DNA of 64,000 nucleotides from Paracidovorax cattleyae (GTDB lineage Bacteria; Pseudomonadota; Gammaproteobacteria; Burkholderiales; Burkholderiaceae_C). The stretch is taken from NCBI RefSeq assembly GCF_900104515.1, contig NZ_FNJL01000014.1, forward strand, positions 79,184-143,183, written 5' to 3'. A program made the translations under genes and the position numbers. The notes under the pieces were generated by a model. The model was given only the letters and a program-made list of their open reading frames with translations, had not been told where the DNA came from and did not search any database. Below, in pieces: positions 63,503 through 64,000 of the stretch. Each line of letters opens with the position of its first letter. Position 1 is the stretch's first letter.

Positions 63503-64000
63503 GGAAGGTCTGCAAAACCCCATCGCGGACTGGCGGGCGCAGTGAGCAGCAGGCAAGATGGCGGGCATGACGCAAGAGCAGCAGATGCTGGGGTTCGATC
63601 CCCTGCCCAAGAAGACCCGCAAGGAGATCTTCCTTGAAGAGATGAACCGGGTGGTGCCGTGGGTGGCGCTGGTGGCACTGATCCAGCCGCACGCGCGCGG
63701 AGCGCACCAGGCACTGGGTGGACGCCCGCCGTTCGCCGTGGAGACGATGCTGCGCATCCACTGCCTGCAACTGTGGTGGAACCTGAGCGACCCGGCCATG
63801 GAGGAGGAACTGCACGAACGCCCGCTGTACCGGGAGTTCGCGGGGCTCTCGGGGCGGGCGCGGTTGCCGGACGAGACGACGATCCTGCGGTTTCGCCACC
63901 TGCTGGAGAAGCATCGGCTGGCCCCGGAGATTCTCGCCACGATCAATGCCCATCTGGCCGCGCAAGGGCTCATGCTCAAGACCGGCACGCTGGTGGATGC
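63502..64000 (+). mobile_element. Left end of an IS5-family insertion sequence (continues beyond window)
   Basis: From about 63502 (GGGAAGGTCTGCAAAA, a plausible terminal inverted repeat after TTA at 63499-63501, the TNA-type target favoured by several IS5 groups) to the window end. It contains the start of the transposase gene. The right end and the target duplication cannot be checked inside this window, so the exact left boundary is inference. Confidence 0.65.
63558..64000 (+). CDS. IS5-family transposase, N-terminal part
   Basis: A frame open to the window end (147 codons seen): MAGMTQEQQMLGFDPLPKKTRKEIF, then the N-terminal DUF772-type domain (RPPFAVETMLRIHCLQLWWNLSDPAMEEELHERPLYREFAGL and PDETTILRFRHLLEKH), ending in LKTGTLVDA, where the last Asp begins the DDE catalytic triad region. 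This is the standard IS5 group layout. The initiator could be the ATG at 63558 or 63567. It is divergent from degP. Confidence 0.9.
   Translation, partial: MAGMTQEQQMLGFDPLPKKTRKEIFLEEMNRVVPWVALVALIQPHARGAHQALGGRPPFAVETMLRIHCLQLWWNLSDPAMEEELHERPLYREFAGLSGRARLPDETTILRFRHLLEKHRLAPEILATINAHLAAQGLMLKTGTLVD

Overview
The window looks like chromosome of a plant-associated Acidovorax-type betaproteobacterium (Comamonadaceae). This rests on the high GC content, on the beta-type cytochrome oxidase, MaoC, TamAB and DUF1841 proteins, on a nicotinate (nic) pathway plus a 3-oxoadipate pathway, and on two loci that each carry a perfect TTCGC-N15-TTCGC (PIP/hrpII-type) promoter box in front of type III secretion-like genes. 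The species call is inference from gene content and style; no marker gene here settles it.

Layout. 1-9.8 kb: start of coxA and all of coxB, then household genes (BioC-like methyltransferase, comF, trmL, a LysR regulator beside a small exported DUF4148 protein, a MaoC dehydratase, an orphan ParA, a LysE exporter, a CPA2/TrkA-N cation antiporter). 9.9-10.9 kb: a scar where a frameshifted WGR-domain gene and a nuclease-like gene, facing each other, are both cut at about 10,570. 11.0-24.9 kb: a complete nicotinate catabolic island. A MarR regulator, an MFS carrier and nicotinate dehydrogenase and nicC genes face nicE-nicD-nicX-nicF, a second molybdenum subunit and an XdhC-like maturation factor. 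The route reads nicotinate, 6-hydroxynicotinate, 2,5-dihydroxypyridine, N-formylmaleamate, maleamate, maleate, fumarate. The dehydrogenase is split: one large subunit keeps the cytochromes but has lost its molybdenum-site motifs, the other keeps the catalytic motifs.

24.9-34.6 kb: a minus-strand operon-like run (Bug binding protein, CatC, AtoE-type carrier, SDR, YciI-like, cyclase-family hydrolase, PcaD, PcaF, PcaJ, PcaI) read towards the Bug gene, with a divergent IclR regulator. It covers muconolactone to succinyl-CoA plus acetyl-CoA but has no catechol dioxygenase or muconate cycloisomerase, so its upper substrate is open. 34.7-37.6 kb: PIP box, tandem CesT-like chaperone and candidate effector. 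37.6-51.6 kb: DUF1841, a GGDEF-EAL protein, cytochrome c4, MoxR/GNAT/VWA, tamA-tamB, a GAF protein and a small membrane protein.

51.7-64 kb: tRNA-Arg(CCU), a small exported protein, an HSL-type esterase, an antiporter-like membrane protein, then a pyrB gene with an N-terminal helix-turn-helix. pyrB lies directly behind a 19-bp inverted repeat made of two 11-bp palindromes. It is divergent from a second PIP-box gene, a candidate effector with a perfect 234-bp tandem duplication. The window ends with an envelope-stress-like operon (DegP protease, OmpR-type regulator, histidine kinase, phospholipase D-type enzyme) whose upstream region holds four 11-bp-spaced repeats, next to the left end of an IS5-like element that runs off the window.
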